A stretch of 64,000 nucleotides of DNA from an uncultured Aquimarina sp. (GCA_947501475.1 CANMWA010000017.1:1-64000), one strand, 5' to 3'; shown: positions 1 through 9,255, counted from the stretch's first letter. Notes: generated from the letters alone by a model not told the origin. Numbers and translations are program-made.

Positions 1-1493
1 TCTTTTTCGATGCCTCGCTCTTGTAAGTATCTTGCCAATTGGTTGGACCGTTCGTTCAGCTCTTGGTAGTTTAGCTTTGTATCCTCATAAATAACTGCTG
101 TCGCCTCTGGAGTCTCTTTTACCTGCGCTTCAAACAAGTCAACTACCGTCTTGTCTTTTGGATAGCCTACATTCGTTTGATGAGAAAAGGAAAGCATCTT
201 TTCGTCTTGGCTCGAGGTTGTGATTTTAATTTCTTCTAGCTTCTGATCCCATACATCAGAAAGGTTGGTAAAAACGCTTTCTAGAGACCTTACTATTTCT
301 TCCGCCAAATGTGGAGGAATGAATGCTCCGTTAACATCGAGTCTAAAAAGTAGTTCTTCGTTGTTAAAATTAAAGAGATGAATAGACAGCGGATCTTCTT
401 CTGCATTATTTGACAAGGCTGCCAAATCTACACTATGATTGAAAAACGTGGTGTTATAGTCGAAGCTTTCATAAGAAATCCTAAAATCATACAATCTTTT
501 GCCTTTGTAGGAAATAGCTTTAACAATCTCGGCTTGTTGAAATTTTTGATGTCTAAAAACTCCAAAAAGCTCCGTTTTAAATCTTTTGATGAGCTCAAAA
601 AAGGATTCATCATCATTGAGTTCAACTCGAAATGGTAACAATCTTACTAGCGGACCAAAAATTTCTTTGTCTGCCCTACTGAAGCGATTGAGTAAAGGCA
701 TCCCCAAGTTAATTTCTTCTTTATCATAGAATTTTGAAAAGACCACTGCGCAAGCTGCCAGTAGAATATGAAACGTACTTACTTTGCGTTCTTTGGTGTA
801 TTCCTCAAGTCTTTTGTAAACATCATCTGACAAGGAAAATTCTCTGTGATAAAACCCTTTTTCTAGTAAGGTTTTTGTATAAATAAGGGAAGGATAGCTT
901 TCATATTTTTTCATCCAAAATTCCTTATCTGATTGAAATACTGAAGAATCATAATAAGTAAGTTCCTCTTCAACATGTACTTCAAATGTCTTCCTCCCTA
1001 GGTTGTAGGACGCATCGTCTTCCTCTTTTAATAAAGAAAGGCAGATAGAGTCTACTGTGTTGAACATCAATTGAAATGAAAACCCATCGGATATTAAATG
1101 GTGAAATTTCCCACCGACAACAAAACAATCCGATGTTATCTTGATCAGATCTATTTTGAATAATTTCTCCTCAAGTTCCATATCAAAAGGCACTTTAAAA
1201 TCCTTTCGAATGAGATCCAAAGCGGTTTCAACATCTTTCATCTCAAAATAGCCGATGTCTTTCGCTTCAATAGGTTGGTAAAGAACCCAAGGTTCTCCTT
1301 CATTTTCTTTAAAAATGCTGCCAAGAATCTTATGTTTTTCTCCAAAAATTGTCAATGCTTTGGAAAACAGCTCATACTCCACAAACCCTTTAATGACTGA
1401 ATATCCACCAACATTGAATTTTGGTGACTCTGGTGTAAGCTTTTGGTCAAACCATATATATTTTTGAAAAGAAGAAAGTGCTTTTTTTTTCAT
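1..1493 (-). CDS. Non-ribosomal peptide synthetase, N-terminal C-A part (partial, runs off left edge)
   Basis: Reading the minus strand from the ATG at 1491-1493 gives an open frame of about 497 codons with no stop before the window edge. Residues 1 to about 430 form a condensation domain. The catalytic HHxxxDG motif is seen as HHLISDG at residues 131-137 (bases 1083-1103). From about residue 450 an adenylation domain begins, with the usual sequences VVDLFEAQVKETPEATAV and LNYQELNERSNQLARYL. A C domain at the very start means the module either accepts a peptide from another NRPS protein or is a starter C domain that acylates the first residue. It lies 17 bp after the aminotransferase, so the two are probably co-transcribed. 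The A-domain specificity residues are outside the window, so the amino acid cannot be named. Confidence 0.93.
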   Translation of the reverse strand, partial: MKKKALSSFQKYIWFDQKLTPESPKFNVGGYSVIKGFVEYELFSKALTIFGEKHKILGSIFKENEGEPWVLYQPIEAKDIGYFEMKDVETALDLIRKDFKVPFDMELEEKLFKIDLIKITSDCFVVGGKFHHLISDGFSFQLMFNTVDSICLSLLKEEDDASYNLGRKTFEVHVEEELTYYDSSVFQSDKEFWMKKYESYPSLIYTKTLLEKGFYHREFSLSDDVYKRLEEYTKERKVSTFHILLAACAVVFSKFYDKEEINLGMPLLNRFSRADKEIFGPLVRLLPFRVELNDDESFFELIKRFKTELFGVFRHQKFQQAEIVKAISYKGKRLYDFRISYESFDYNTTFFNHSVDLAALSNNAEEDPLSIHLFNFNNEELLFRLDVNGAFIPPHLAEEIVRSLESVFTNLSDVWDQKLEEIKITTSSQDEKMLSFSHQTNVGYPKDKTVVDLFEAQVKETPEATAVIYEDTKLNYQELNERSNQLARYLQERGIEK

Positions 1494-1510
1494 TTTTAGT
1501 CTATTTGATT

Positions 1511-2908
1511 TTAAACAAGCGATGTTTTCCCAAATTCTAGTGTACAAGTCTCAAGAGAAACCCTCATAATATCAATAGCATTGTCTATTTGTTTTAGCGT
1601 AGTGATCAATGGAGGAACAAACCTTAGAACGTTTCCGAAATAACCCCCTACCTCAAAGAGAAGACCTCTTTGAAAACAGTGTTCCCTAAAACTTTGAAGA
1701 AACTCAGGAAAAGGTTCTTTTGTTGTTTTGTCTTTTACAAATTCAACACCGATCATCATTCCCCGACCTCTGACTTCACCGATAAAAGAGTTGTTTGTTT
1801 GAAGTCCTTCTAACTTATTCATCAAATAGCTCGATACGGTCTTGGTATGTTCTTCTATGTTAAACTTTTCTACAAAATCCAATGCTCCTCTTGCCGCGGC
1901 AATACTTACCTGATTGCCTCGAAAGGTTCCTATGTGAGCACCGGGTCCCCAAGCTTCAATTTCCTTTTTATAAATAAGTCCAGAGATAGGGAATCCTACT
2001 CCTCCAAAGCCTTTGGAAAAGGTGATGATATCTGGGACAGCCTTGGTATTCATGAATTCAAAAAAGTTCCCAGTTCTATAAAAACCACATTGAATTTCAT
2101 CGAAAATGACTAGTACGTCTTTTTCATGTGCAATTCGAACCAGTTCTTCTAGATAACCTTTTTCTGGAACGATATTTCCACCTTCACCTTGAAGCGGTTC
2201 AATCAAAATTGCCGCAGGTTTTGTAATTCCCCAATGCGTATTATTGAGCATGTTCCAAAAAAAGTCAATCTCGTTGATTGCAGTATTAGTTCTATTTTGC
2301 TGCGATTTGTTTCTGTAGGGATAACTGTATGGAGCAAAATGTACTTGAGGCATTAAAGAGCTAATATTATTTCTAAAGCTTGTGTCTGAAGTAACTGCCA
2401 ATGCGCCAGCTGACATTCCGTGGTATCCTCCTGTAAAGGAAATAATTCCATCTCTGCCCGTTTTGATCTTAGCTAGTTTCATTGCTGCTTCCACAGCATC
2501 TGAACCTGTTGGTCCACCAAAAGAAACTTTGTACTTGTATCGTAGATTTTCAGGTAGTTTAGCGAGTATTTTTTGAATTAAATCTAGTTTATTCTCAGTG
2601 GGAAAGTCTAGCGCATGTATCAATTCGTCTTGTTGGGCTTTTACATACTCCAAGACAAATTCATTGCAATGCCCAACATTTAATACTCCTGCACCGCCAA
2701 AAAAATCTAAAAAATAATTCCCATCTACGTCTTCAATAATACTGCCTTTTGCTCGTCTAATAGCGATGGGCATACTCCTAGGATAGGAAACTACCTTTCC
2801 TTCAATTTGATTCTGTAATTCTAATAACTTGCTTGACTTTTTTCCGGGAAGATTGGGTGTAATAATCCTTGCCTCCTCAGAAAGGTGAAAATGTTCGAGT
2901 GATACCAT
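1511..2908 (-). CDS. PLP-dependent class III aminotransferase, diaminobutyrate--2-oxoglutarate type
   Basis: A 465-residue protein when started at the ATG at 2908; the frame stays open to 2974, but the extra 22 residues look like intergenic translation. It has the class III omega-aminotransferase signatures: GPTGSDAVEAAMKLAK near residues 132-148, the GGYHG loop at about 160, the PLP-ring aspartate in FDEIQCGFYRTG (D270) and the Schiff-base lysine in ITFSKGFGG (K299). The pattern matches EctB/Dat/PvdH-like enzymes, which make L-2,4-diaminobutyrate from aspartate semialdehyde using glutamate. In front of an NRPS the likely role is supplying diaminobutyrate as a peptide building block. Which omega-amino substrate it uses cannot be proved from motifs; ornithine or acetylornithine are alternatives. 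Confidence 0.88.
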   Translation of the reverse strand: MVSLEHFHLSEEARIITPNLPGKKSSKLLELQNQIEGKVVSYPRSMPIAIRRAKGSIIEDVDGNYFLDFFGGAGVLNVGHCNEFVLEYVKAQQDELIHALDFPTENKLDLIQKILAKLPENLRYKYKVSFGGPTGSDAVEAAMKLAKIKTGRDGIISFTGGYHGMSAGALAVTSDTSFRNNISSLMPQVHFAPYSYPYRNKSQQNRTNTAINEIDFFWNMLNNTHWGITKPAAILIEPLQGEGGNIVPEKGYLEELVRIAHEKDVLVIFDEIQCGFYRTGNFFEFMNTKAVPDIITFSKGFGGVGFPISGLIYKKEIEAWGPGAHIGTFRGNQVSIAAARGALDFVEKFNIEEHTKTVSSYLMNKLEGLQTNNSFIGEVRGRGMMIGVEFVKDKTTKEPFPEFLQSFREHCFQRGLLFEVGGYFGNVLRFVPPLITTLKQIDNAIDIMRVSLETCTLEFGKTSLV

Positions 2909-3578
2909 TAAAAAAAATATTAATCTTGGGTTAAGGATAAAAGGCACGACGGAACACAAAGCGACTTGTCTCATGTAACACCGTGATTTTAAGCTAAAAC
3001 TATTTTAATCTTTTATTCCGTCATTCACGACAATAAGTAAATTATAACTTACCTTCTTCAAAGCTCTTCAACCTTAAGTTACTTAATTTTTTTTGTTGAA
3101 ATTTTTTGTTATTGTCCCCCTCAAAACATTATTTCAATACTCAACCAGAAAAGAAAACTCTGCTCTCTTCATACCAATTTTCCTAAGAAAACAGACACAA
3201 AAGATCATACTAATTGTCTTCTTTGTAATTGTGTGAAATGTTCACACAATTACAAATTATAAATTGCTTTTAAAATTTTAAATCAATTTTGTTCATTCCA
3301 AATATGTGCATTGCACAAAAGCGAATGTTCATTTTGCTAACTGTCTATATTAGAACGAAATTTGGGTGTTTTTTTTATATGTTTTCATTCCAAATTTATA
3401 AAAATTTACAGAATACTTTAACAAAAAAACAAAAAAAACATGTTAAACAATGAAGATGGCAATAAAAGCGACTAAATTCTGCTTGTATTTTACAAATTAT
3501 GAATCTGGCAAGTTGCATTGTTGATGTCTTTTGTTGAATACAAATTTCTCATTAACCATATTTGCTTTCCACAGACTC
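2909..3578. other. 670-bp AT-rich intergenic region between exporter and aminotransferase genes
   Basis: No credible gene is seen on either strand. It splits the four same-strand cluster genes into two pairs, so a promoter for the aminotransferase-NRPS pair probably lies here. The outstanding feature is the perfect 16-bp dyad at 3222-3256, listed separately. The rest is AT-rich with many A and T runs. Confidence 0.6.
3222..3256. promoter_or_regulatory. Perfect 16-bp inverted repeat (possible operator)
   Basis: Arm TTTGTAATTGTGTGAA at 3222-3237 is followed by ATG as spacer and by its exact reverse complement TTCACACAATTACAAA at 3241-3256. The 3-base loop and lack of a T tract argue against a terminator. 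It lies about 315 bp upstream of the aminotransferase start. A dimeric-regulator operator is the simplest reading, but no regulator gene is seen nearby. Confidence 0.5.
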
Positions 3579-5210
3579 CTACTTTACAAGCTCTCCATAT
3601 TCGAACTTTATAATTCGATCGCAACAAGAATAGTACATATCATCATGCGTAATGGCTACGATGGTTTTCCCTTTACTCTTTAAATCAGGGATAATTTGTG
3701 TGTAAAAGTATTTTCTAAAATAAGGGTCTTGCTCTGCCGCCCATTCATCGAAAATAAAAATATCTTTCTCTTCCAATATTGAGTAGATAAGGGCAAGTCT
3801 TTTTTTCTGACCTGAAGACAGCTCATTACTCAATTTATTATCAAGTTCATTTTGTGGAATTAATTTGGAAAGATTCATTTGTTCTAGCAAACCAATCAGA
3901 AAGGAGTTTGAAGGAAGTAGGTCAAAACCATCGTAATTCTCGGAAAAAATATGGTTGTCTGAAAAAATACAGGAGATGGAATCCCTATAATGAGCTCTAT
4001 TTTTGTCGGTAACCAGCAACTCATCGAAGTAAATCTCTCCAGAGAATGGGGCAAAAAGACCAGAAAGCAGATTGATAAATGTACTTTTTCCGCTTCCATT
4101 TCCTCCGGTTATAAAAATGACTTCGCCTTTTTTTATGGTCATATTGACTGGCTTCAACTCAAAGGCAGCATTTCCGTTTTTATCCAAATATTTATACCTC
4201 AAGTTTCGAACGGAAATGTTCTTTAGTAGTGTCATTTTTTGAGAAGGATCAGAGATATCATTGTACGTCCGATTCTTTGAAGCCATTCTTTTAAACTCAT
4301 TAACTCTGCGTAAGGACACTCTAAAACTGAGGAAGCTTTTTATCAAGCTAATAAAAATGGTGATTGGCCCCATTAAGAAGAGTACCGTTACCAGAAATCC
4401 GGCAATGACCTGATTATTCACCTCAAAAAGTAATGGCAATACAAATAGAATTATCCCTATGACCAAGTAAAAGAAGTACTCTCCTAACAAATCATTAACA
4501 AGTACTCCAATTTCTGATTTTGTATTCAGTTTTACCGCTTTCTCTCTATTGTCTGTGAGATGATCGTAATAAATAGTATTATTTCGCCTACTACTCATTT
4601 TAATGCTCTTAAAGCCATACAAAAAATCGTTCAGCTGACTCATGAATGAATCACTTAACTCTCTTGATTCATCCATATACCCTTCTATGGTTTTATTTCT
4701 ATACACATAGATAATGCTCAACAAGAAGATAATTCCTAACACTAATAAAGCGCCCTTGGGATAAATCCAAAAGAGATAGATGACTCCAACAACGATCATA
4801 ATGATGGCATTAAAAAATGCGGTAAATACTTCTGGGAGACTTTGCAAAGTTCCAACATCACCTAATACAGTCCGTACTTTTGCGTCACCAAACTTTAAAT
4901 AGGACTCGTAGTTAGACAACCTCAGTTCATTCAAAATCTGAAGGACCATATCCTTTCCAAAATTCAGTGTTAATCGTACCATCTTCGCCTTAAAAAAGTA
5001 GGCCATCAGAGCAGATCCAATGATTAGAACCACAAACACCATCCAGTCATTTTCATTGACAAAAGGCAGCGAAGCTCCTGTAATTTTATAATTAATTAAA
5101 AATAATAGACTTGCCCGCCACAGACCATTTACCAACGCAAAAAGCCCTAGTAGTGCAAATATCTTTCTGCGTTTTAAATTGAGTAATCCTAAAAAGGTTG
5201 TTTCTTTCAA
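3579..5210 (-). CDS. Cyclic-peptide/siderophore exporter, ABC half-transporter (SyrD/PvdE type)
   Basis: A 543-residue fused permease-ATPase. Hydrophobic segments occur at about residues 18-38, 57-72, 130-150, 155-170, 245-262 and 268-290. The ATPase follows: Walker A GGNGSGKST (369-377), signature LSSGQ (464-468) and Walker B IFIFDEWAAEQDP (484-496). DEWAA(D/E)QDP is typical of the SyrD/PvdE family, which moves non-ribosomal peptides across the inner membrane, so export of this cluster's product is the likely job. There is no ATG near the 5' end; the start appears to be TTG at 5208-5210 (or ATT at 5226-5228). The frame upstream is closed by the stop codon of the thioesterase gene, which is in the same frame. 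Confidence 0.88.
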   Translation of the reverse strand: MKETTFLGLLNLKRRKIFALLGLFALVNGLWRASLLFLINYKITGASLPFVNENDWMVFVVLIIGSALMAYFFKAKMVRLTLNFGKDMVLQILNELRLSNYESYLKFGDAKVRTVLGDVGTLQSLPEVFTAFFNAIIMIVVGVIYLFWIYPKGALLVLGIIFLLSIIYVYRNKTIEGYMDESRELSDSFMSQLNDFLYGFKSIKMSSRRNNTIYYDHLTDNREKAVKLNTKSEIGVLVNDLLGEYFFYLVIGIILFVLPLLFEVNNQVIAGFLVTVLFLMGPITIFISLIKSFLSFRVSLRRVNEFKRMASKNRTYNDISDPSQKMTLLKNISVRNLRYKYLDKNGNAAFELKPVNMTIKKGEVIFITGGNGSGKSTFINLLSGLFAPFSGEIYFDELLVTDKNRAHYRDSISCIFSDNHIFSENYDGFDLLPSNSFLIGLLEQMNLSKLIPQNELDNKLSNELSSGQKKRLALIYSILEEKDIFIFDEWAAEQDPYFRKYFYTQIIPDLKSKGKTIVAITHDDMYYSCCDRIIKFEYGELVK

Positions 5211-5237
5211 AAGGAAATTGTTCTTAATATAATTTGT

Positions 5238-5978
5238 CTAGACCCTAAGTTTATTTTGATAAAATTCTTGATGTATTTTTTGTGCTATCAAATTGGCATA
5301 TTCAAAAATAAAAAAATGATCCCCTTCCAAAATCTCAAAGGAACATTCGGAAGATGTTTCATCTTGCCAAGCATGCATTCCATCCATAGTGACCAGACCT
5401 TTTCCTTCTCCGATCTCTTCTGTTCCCATCAGAATTCTCACTGGAATTTGAAAAGGTGTATCCATTGGTTTGTAGACATACTCTTCAATTGCACGTACAT
5501 CTGATTTCATAATGGGATAATACATTTCTAAGAGTTCTTTTGAAGCCAATATCTCTTTGGGCAACCCTCCTAATTCTTCCATTCTTTCCCAAAACAAATT
5601 TTCTGGCAGTGTAGATTTTATATCTTCAATTCCCTCAAAACTGGGCGCTCCATGACCAGTAAAGAAAAGACAAGAAGGTGTATTCAAATCTCTTGCGACA
5701 ATTCTTTTTGTCAATTCATAGCCCAATAATGACCCCATGCTATGACCAAATAAAATGTAATTACAATTTTCTATCTGGGAAGAAATTGCGCTCATGAGAT
5801 TATCCACCATGCTGTCAACATCGTCTAACAATTCTTCACCTATGCGACTTCCTCTTCCAGGCAGTTCCAAAGTGATCCAATCAAAACCACTTGATATCTT
5901 TTTCTGCAATGGGATAAAGCTGTATTTATTTCCACCTGCGAAAGGAATTGCAATTATTTTATTGGATTTTAGCTTCAT
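5238..5978 (-). CDS. Type II thioesterase of NRPS cluster
   Basis: About 246 residues from the ATG at 5978; the frame also has a TTG at 5999, but the ATG is preferred. Alpha/beta hydrolase fold: AIPFAGGNKYSF near the N-terminus, LPGRGSR, the nucleophile elbow GHSMG and a C-terminal catalytic histidine in EGDHFFIF. Type II thioesterases clear misprimed carrier domains of NRPS and PKS enzymes. The segment that usually carries the catalytic aspartate reads MGTEEIGEG, so Glu may stand in for Asp there; this is a reading by eye. First gene of the leftward cluster, 27 bp before the exporter and in the same frame as it. Confidence 0.87.
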   Translation of the reverse strand: MKLKSNKIIAIPFAGGNKYSFIPLQKKISSGFDWITLELPGRGSRIGEELLDDVDSMVDNLMSAISSQIENCNYILFGHSMGSLLGYELTKRIVARDLNTPSCLFFTGHGAPSFEGIEDIKSTLPENLFWERMEELGGLPKEILASKELLEMYYPIMKSDVRAIEEYVYKPMDTPFQIPVRILMGTEEIGEGKGLVTMDGMHAWQDETSSECSFEILEGDHFFIFEYANLIAQKIHQEFYQNKLRV

Positions 5979-6185
5979 GATTTCATATTCCTCATCCAAG
6001 TTTGTTGGATATAAAAATGTACGATAAACAACTATTTATTGATGGGTCTATAACTTTCCTTTTCTCTACCACTTTTATATTGAAGTCTCTCTTGTAGTTA
6101 CAGTTGGGCTAATTTAAAAAAAATAAACCACTATGGATTTGAAATCAATAGTTTTATACAAAAAGAATGAAATTCTTTATTTACA

Positions 6186-6614
6186 CTATTCTATTATCCA
6201 ATTACCTTCCTCTGAGTTGGATTTACCCTTATGATGTTCAAGATATTCCTGAACCATTTTATCAGTTATCTTGCCTGTACTCTAAGCTCCATAACCAACA
6301 GCCCAAAAGTGACGACCCCAATATTGTTTTTTCAACTTTGAAAACTCTTGTTGTAATATCCGAGAAGAACGACCTTTTAGTTTCTTCACTAAAACACTTA
6401 CACTCAAAGAAAGTGGGTATTCAACATGCATATGAATATAATCCTTACTTACTACACCTTTTAGAATATGAACATTCTCAGAATTACATATTTGAATCAG
6501 CAAATCACGATAACGAATATCTCCTTGCAAAACACAATATCGGTATTTCGTTCCACAAACAATGTGACAACTCAAATTGCTTATTGAATGTGAATTCTTT
6601 CGATAATTTGACAT
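6186..6614 (-). pseudogene. IS200/IS605-family TnpA transposase, interrupted by an amber codon
   Basis: The minus frame from the ATG at 6614 starts like IS200 TnpA (MSNYRKNSHSISNLSCHIV) and carries the HUH metal-binding motif as HMH in KDYIHMHVEYP. It stops after YWGRHFWAVGYGA at a TAG (6282-6284), exactly where family members have Trp in GYGAWSTG. Beyond it the same frame goes on with STGKITDKMVQEYLEHH to the next stop at 6186-6188. The tyrosine in that tail is the expected catalytic Tyr, so the product as written would lack it. One TGG to TAG change explains the break. No tnpB or clear IS ends are seen. The 171-codon plus-strand ORF over this region is a shadow. Confidence 0.85.
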
Positions 6615-6744
6615 TCAACAAAACTAAAACATTTATAGAAACTAAAGTAACTGCAATGAAATTGCAGGGTTTTAACCTTTAACTAGATAATAAATTTCCA
6701 ACGAATCTGCCAAATAAGAATTGAAAAGTCTAACATTTACAACG

Positions 6745-7413
6745 TTATTCTTTGGTTAATATTAGAATCAAGCGGCTATAAGGTTCACTGCTGAACGCCT
6801 TAGGCAATTCCTCTTGACACTTTACTTTGTATCCAATTGCTTCCGCTGTTTCAATCACCTCTTGATTGGATTTTGGCCGCTTCTCTGAAAAAAGTACAGG
6901 GATCCCATATTCAACGACATTATTTACAAATACAAGTCCGTTATGATCTAGAATTGAGAAGATGCTCTTAAACAATTCTTTGTAATCAACATAGTTTATG
7001 ATTTGAGAAATGACCACTGAATCATAATAATTCGCATGCGCATTAAATGCTTCCTTCATTTTTAGTTTTAAATGATCTGTAAATGATTCAGAATTCATAT
7101 TTAAATCAAGAATGTTGCATTTGAATGTGTTGTCCAGCCATTCAATTACATTTATATCGTTCTCTAAAAAGCTTATTTCAAGATTTTCTATGACTTCATC
7201 AGGAAATTCTTCCGAAAAAATAATGGGCGTAAAAAATGGACCTATTTCTAGGTATTTCTTTCCTAAATTGTAACTGTTTTCTAGTAGATAGGGCAATATT
7301 TTTCTGCCGGTAACAATCATTCTTACTCTTGCTTCGGCATCAAATTCTTTCCCAAACTTATTCTCTTTTAGTGACCAACCCGGCCAACTAACTACATTTT
7401 TTTTTGTGTTCAT
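6745..7413 (-). CDS. Probable SAM-dependent methyltransferase-like protein
   Basis: A 222-residue protein starting at the ATG at 7413. It shows a weak class I methyltransferase layout: a glycine-containing motif I (KYLEIGPFFTP) near residue 55, an acidic turn (CNILDLN) about 45 residues later, a motif IV-like strand (YYDSVVISQIINYVDY) near 130, then a helix and hydrophobic strand (LVFVNNVVEYG). No signal peptide. The substrate is unknown. It sits between two transposase remnants next to the NRPS cluster, so it could tailor the peptide or be unrelated cargo. Annotation rests on fold-like motifs only. Confidence 0.55.
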   Translation of the reverse strand: MNTKKNVVSWPGWSLKENKFGKEFDAEARVRMIVTGRKILPYLLENSYNLGKKYLEIGPFFTPIIFSEEFPDEVIENLEISFLENDINVIEWLDNTFKCNILDLNMNSESFTDHLKLKMKEAFNAHANYYDSVVISQIINYVDYKELFKSIFSILDHNGLVFVNNVVEYGIPVLFSEKRPKSNQEVIETAEAIGYKVKCQEELPKAFSSEPYSRLILILTKE

Positions 7414-7457
7414 TGTTCGAACGAAACTGTTTTGTTGTTGAACTGATTTAAACTTTT

Positions 7458-7736
7458 TTAATTTTTCTTTTTATGACTCTTAAGAAAGGTAATCCAACTT
7501 TGTTTTAAGCTATCAGCCAAACACCGCTTCCTATAATGATAGTATACCGAATTCCATGTCAAGAAATTCTCTTCAAATAATGCTTTTACAGGTAATTGAT
7601 TCCATTGTGCGCCAGTCTTTAGCTTGTAGAGATTCCCATTAACGATTTCAACCAACGGAACTGTCGGTGGAAAACCTCGTTTTGTTTTGGGAATAAGTGG
7701 AACTATTTCCATTTCTATCGTATCTTTGTCTAGCAC
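7458..7736 (-). mobile_element. IS5-family transposase N-terminal fragment (DUF4096-like)
   Basis: The 92-residue frame (GTG at 7736) reads like the first domain of IS5-type transposases: KRGFPPTVPLVEIVN, LYKLKTGAQWNQLPV and WNSVYYHYRKRC. The DDE catalytic domain is missing; the frame ends after KSHKKKN at 7458, only 44 bp before the methyltransferase-like start. A terminal-repeat-like run (AGGGGTTGTTTTTAAATTA) lies just upstream at 7747-7765, but no matching opposite end is seen. This is a decayed remnant. Confidence 0.75.
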
Positions 7737-8709
7737 TATGTATATAAGGGGTTGTTTTTAAATTATTTACGCTTTCCAACGCAAATCTCAACAACCCTGT
7801 TTTATTTCTAAAAAAATAGTTTAGATTCTAGTATTCAATTCTTTTTTATTGATTTCGATTACTAAACCCAATCAAAAATTTTAAAACTTCAAACGCTAAT
7901 GAGCAAACATACTTTTTTGATAAGTGAAGTAATTGATACTTTTAGTGTATCGCTTATACAAATGTTGCTTGAATATCTTGAAAATACAAGTTTTTGTTGT
8001 CTGAATTTATAATTTCTGTGATTTTCATATACAATTGGGTTTTTAGCTTATTTACCGCTGAACCCGACTAATCTATTATTCCCAAAAACAGGATAAGGGT
8101 ATTTGTAATTAAGTAATCATTATACTTTTCTTAGTAATCCATAAACTGAATTAAAGATTGCTTGTTATGATTAAACATATATACAATTATCAAATCAGAT
8201 ACGATCCAAATCAAGGAACACAATTACAGTAGACTTTTGGGGAAATTATAGTTCAGATTAGAAGATAATAAATTAACATATATTCGTAATACGGAAAACC
8301 AAAAAACAATTGAAAAATATTATTCTCTAATAATAAAAAGGCACTAATAATTATACTTAGAACATATCCGAATATGAATGAATAGAAGAAGTAATTGATT
8401 AGGAAAATATAGTCTTGGACCTTCCTGGGTAAACTACCCTGAGAACCGAACTCTAAAAAATTTCGATATCAGGGTATTTTGGAAATCGTAAACGACCTGA
8501 AAAGCAATAAAACCAAGCTAATCATAGGGTAAGCTAATGATCAATAATAAATATTCTTAAGAATTGTATTAGGTAATTTTTGATCAAAAAATTGGTGAAA
8601 TTTTAAAAAAACAGCACGTCAAAACAGCACATTTTGCGTTTTTTCGATGTTTTTTCTAGAAAGAAAACAATTATAAACAAAAATAACCACCTCTATATGA
8701 GATGGTTAC
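7737..8709. other. 970-bp AT-rich region without a supported gene
   Basis: Short frames only. A minus-strand frame of about 70 codons (roughly 8260-8475) encodes a hydrophobic stretch but has no plausible start and may be chance in AT-rich DNA or a decayed membrane-protein gene. A small inverted repeat (GGGTA/TACCC) lies at 8427-8439. Between IS remnants and tRNA scars, this looks like degenerate island DNA. Confidence 0.5.
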
Positions 8710-9255
8710 TTAGTGTCGGGAAGTTTTTATCCTTTTATTAAGAAAACTCTTTGTATCCTGTTTATATTTTGAAAAAATAGATTCTCCCAAACTATCTTTA
8801 ATTTCGATATTTATAGTTGAGATTTGATTTGATAGTTCTTTAATATTAGAAATTTCTCCCATAATATTTTCGTAATCCTGAATTTCAGAAACCCTTTCAT
8901 TCCAAAACGTTAAACTTAGGTGTTTGATAATGCTATCATCAATTTTAGAAAAAGGATTGATATATGATAATATATTTTCTTCTTCAATATCCTTATCAAG
9001 ATTATGTAGAGGTATTTTTATTGCACTTTGGTTAAGAGCTTTCCCATCAAAAAGAGGAATAAATATAATAGACTCAATATTTGATTCAATTATTATCCTC
9101 TTGAAACTAAAGTAGTCAGAATTAAGAGAGTTTTGAACTAGAATACGTGCAGCTATAAGTGATATTAAATATGTATCAGCGTCAATATCACAGGTTAGTA
9201 AAAGTCTATTACCAAGTTCACTATTAGTATTATTTACTTCAATTGTAAAACACAA
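8710..9255 (-). CDS. Hypothetical protein, no ATG start
   Basis: A 181-residue frame with no family I recognise. It is soluble-looking, with a Lys/Arg-rich C-terminus (FLNKRIKTSRH) after a segment of regular polar/hydrophobic alternation (residues about 125-165) that may form a coiled coil. The only usable start is TTG at 9255; upstream, the frame runs through a basic stretch (KRIKRERQKIFDDFG) to a TAA with no ATG. It may therefore be the 3' part of a longer broken gene. It lies beside tRNA and IS scars, which suits island cargo. Confidence 0.4.
   Translation of the reverse strand: MCFTIEVNNTNSELGNRLLLTCDIDADTYLISLIAARILVQNSLNSDYFSFKRIIIESNIESIIFIPLFDGKALNQSAIKIPLHNLDKDIEEENILSYINPFSKIDDSIIKHLSLTFWNERVSEIQDYENIMGEISNIKELSNQISTINIEIKDSLGESIFSKYKQDTKSFLNKRIKTSRH

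Noticed and set aside
3222..3256. Fur box for siderophore control
   Set aside because: The dyad sequence does not resemble the GATAATGATAATCATTATC type consensus, and nothing proves a siderophore.
6167..6682. 171-codon plus-strand ORF
   Set aside because: It lies opposite the IS200 TnpA frame, which has clear family motifs; the plus frame has none.
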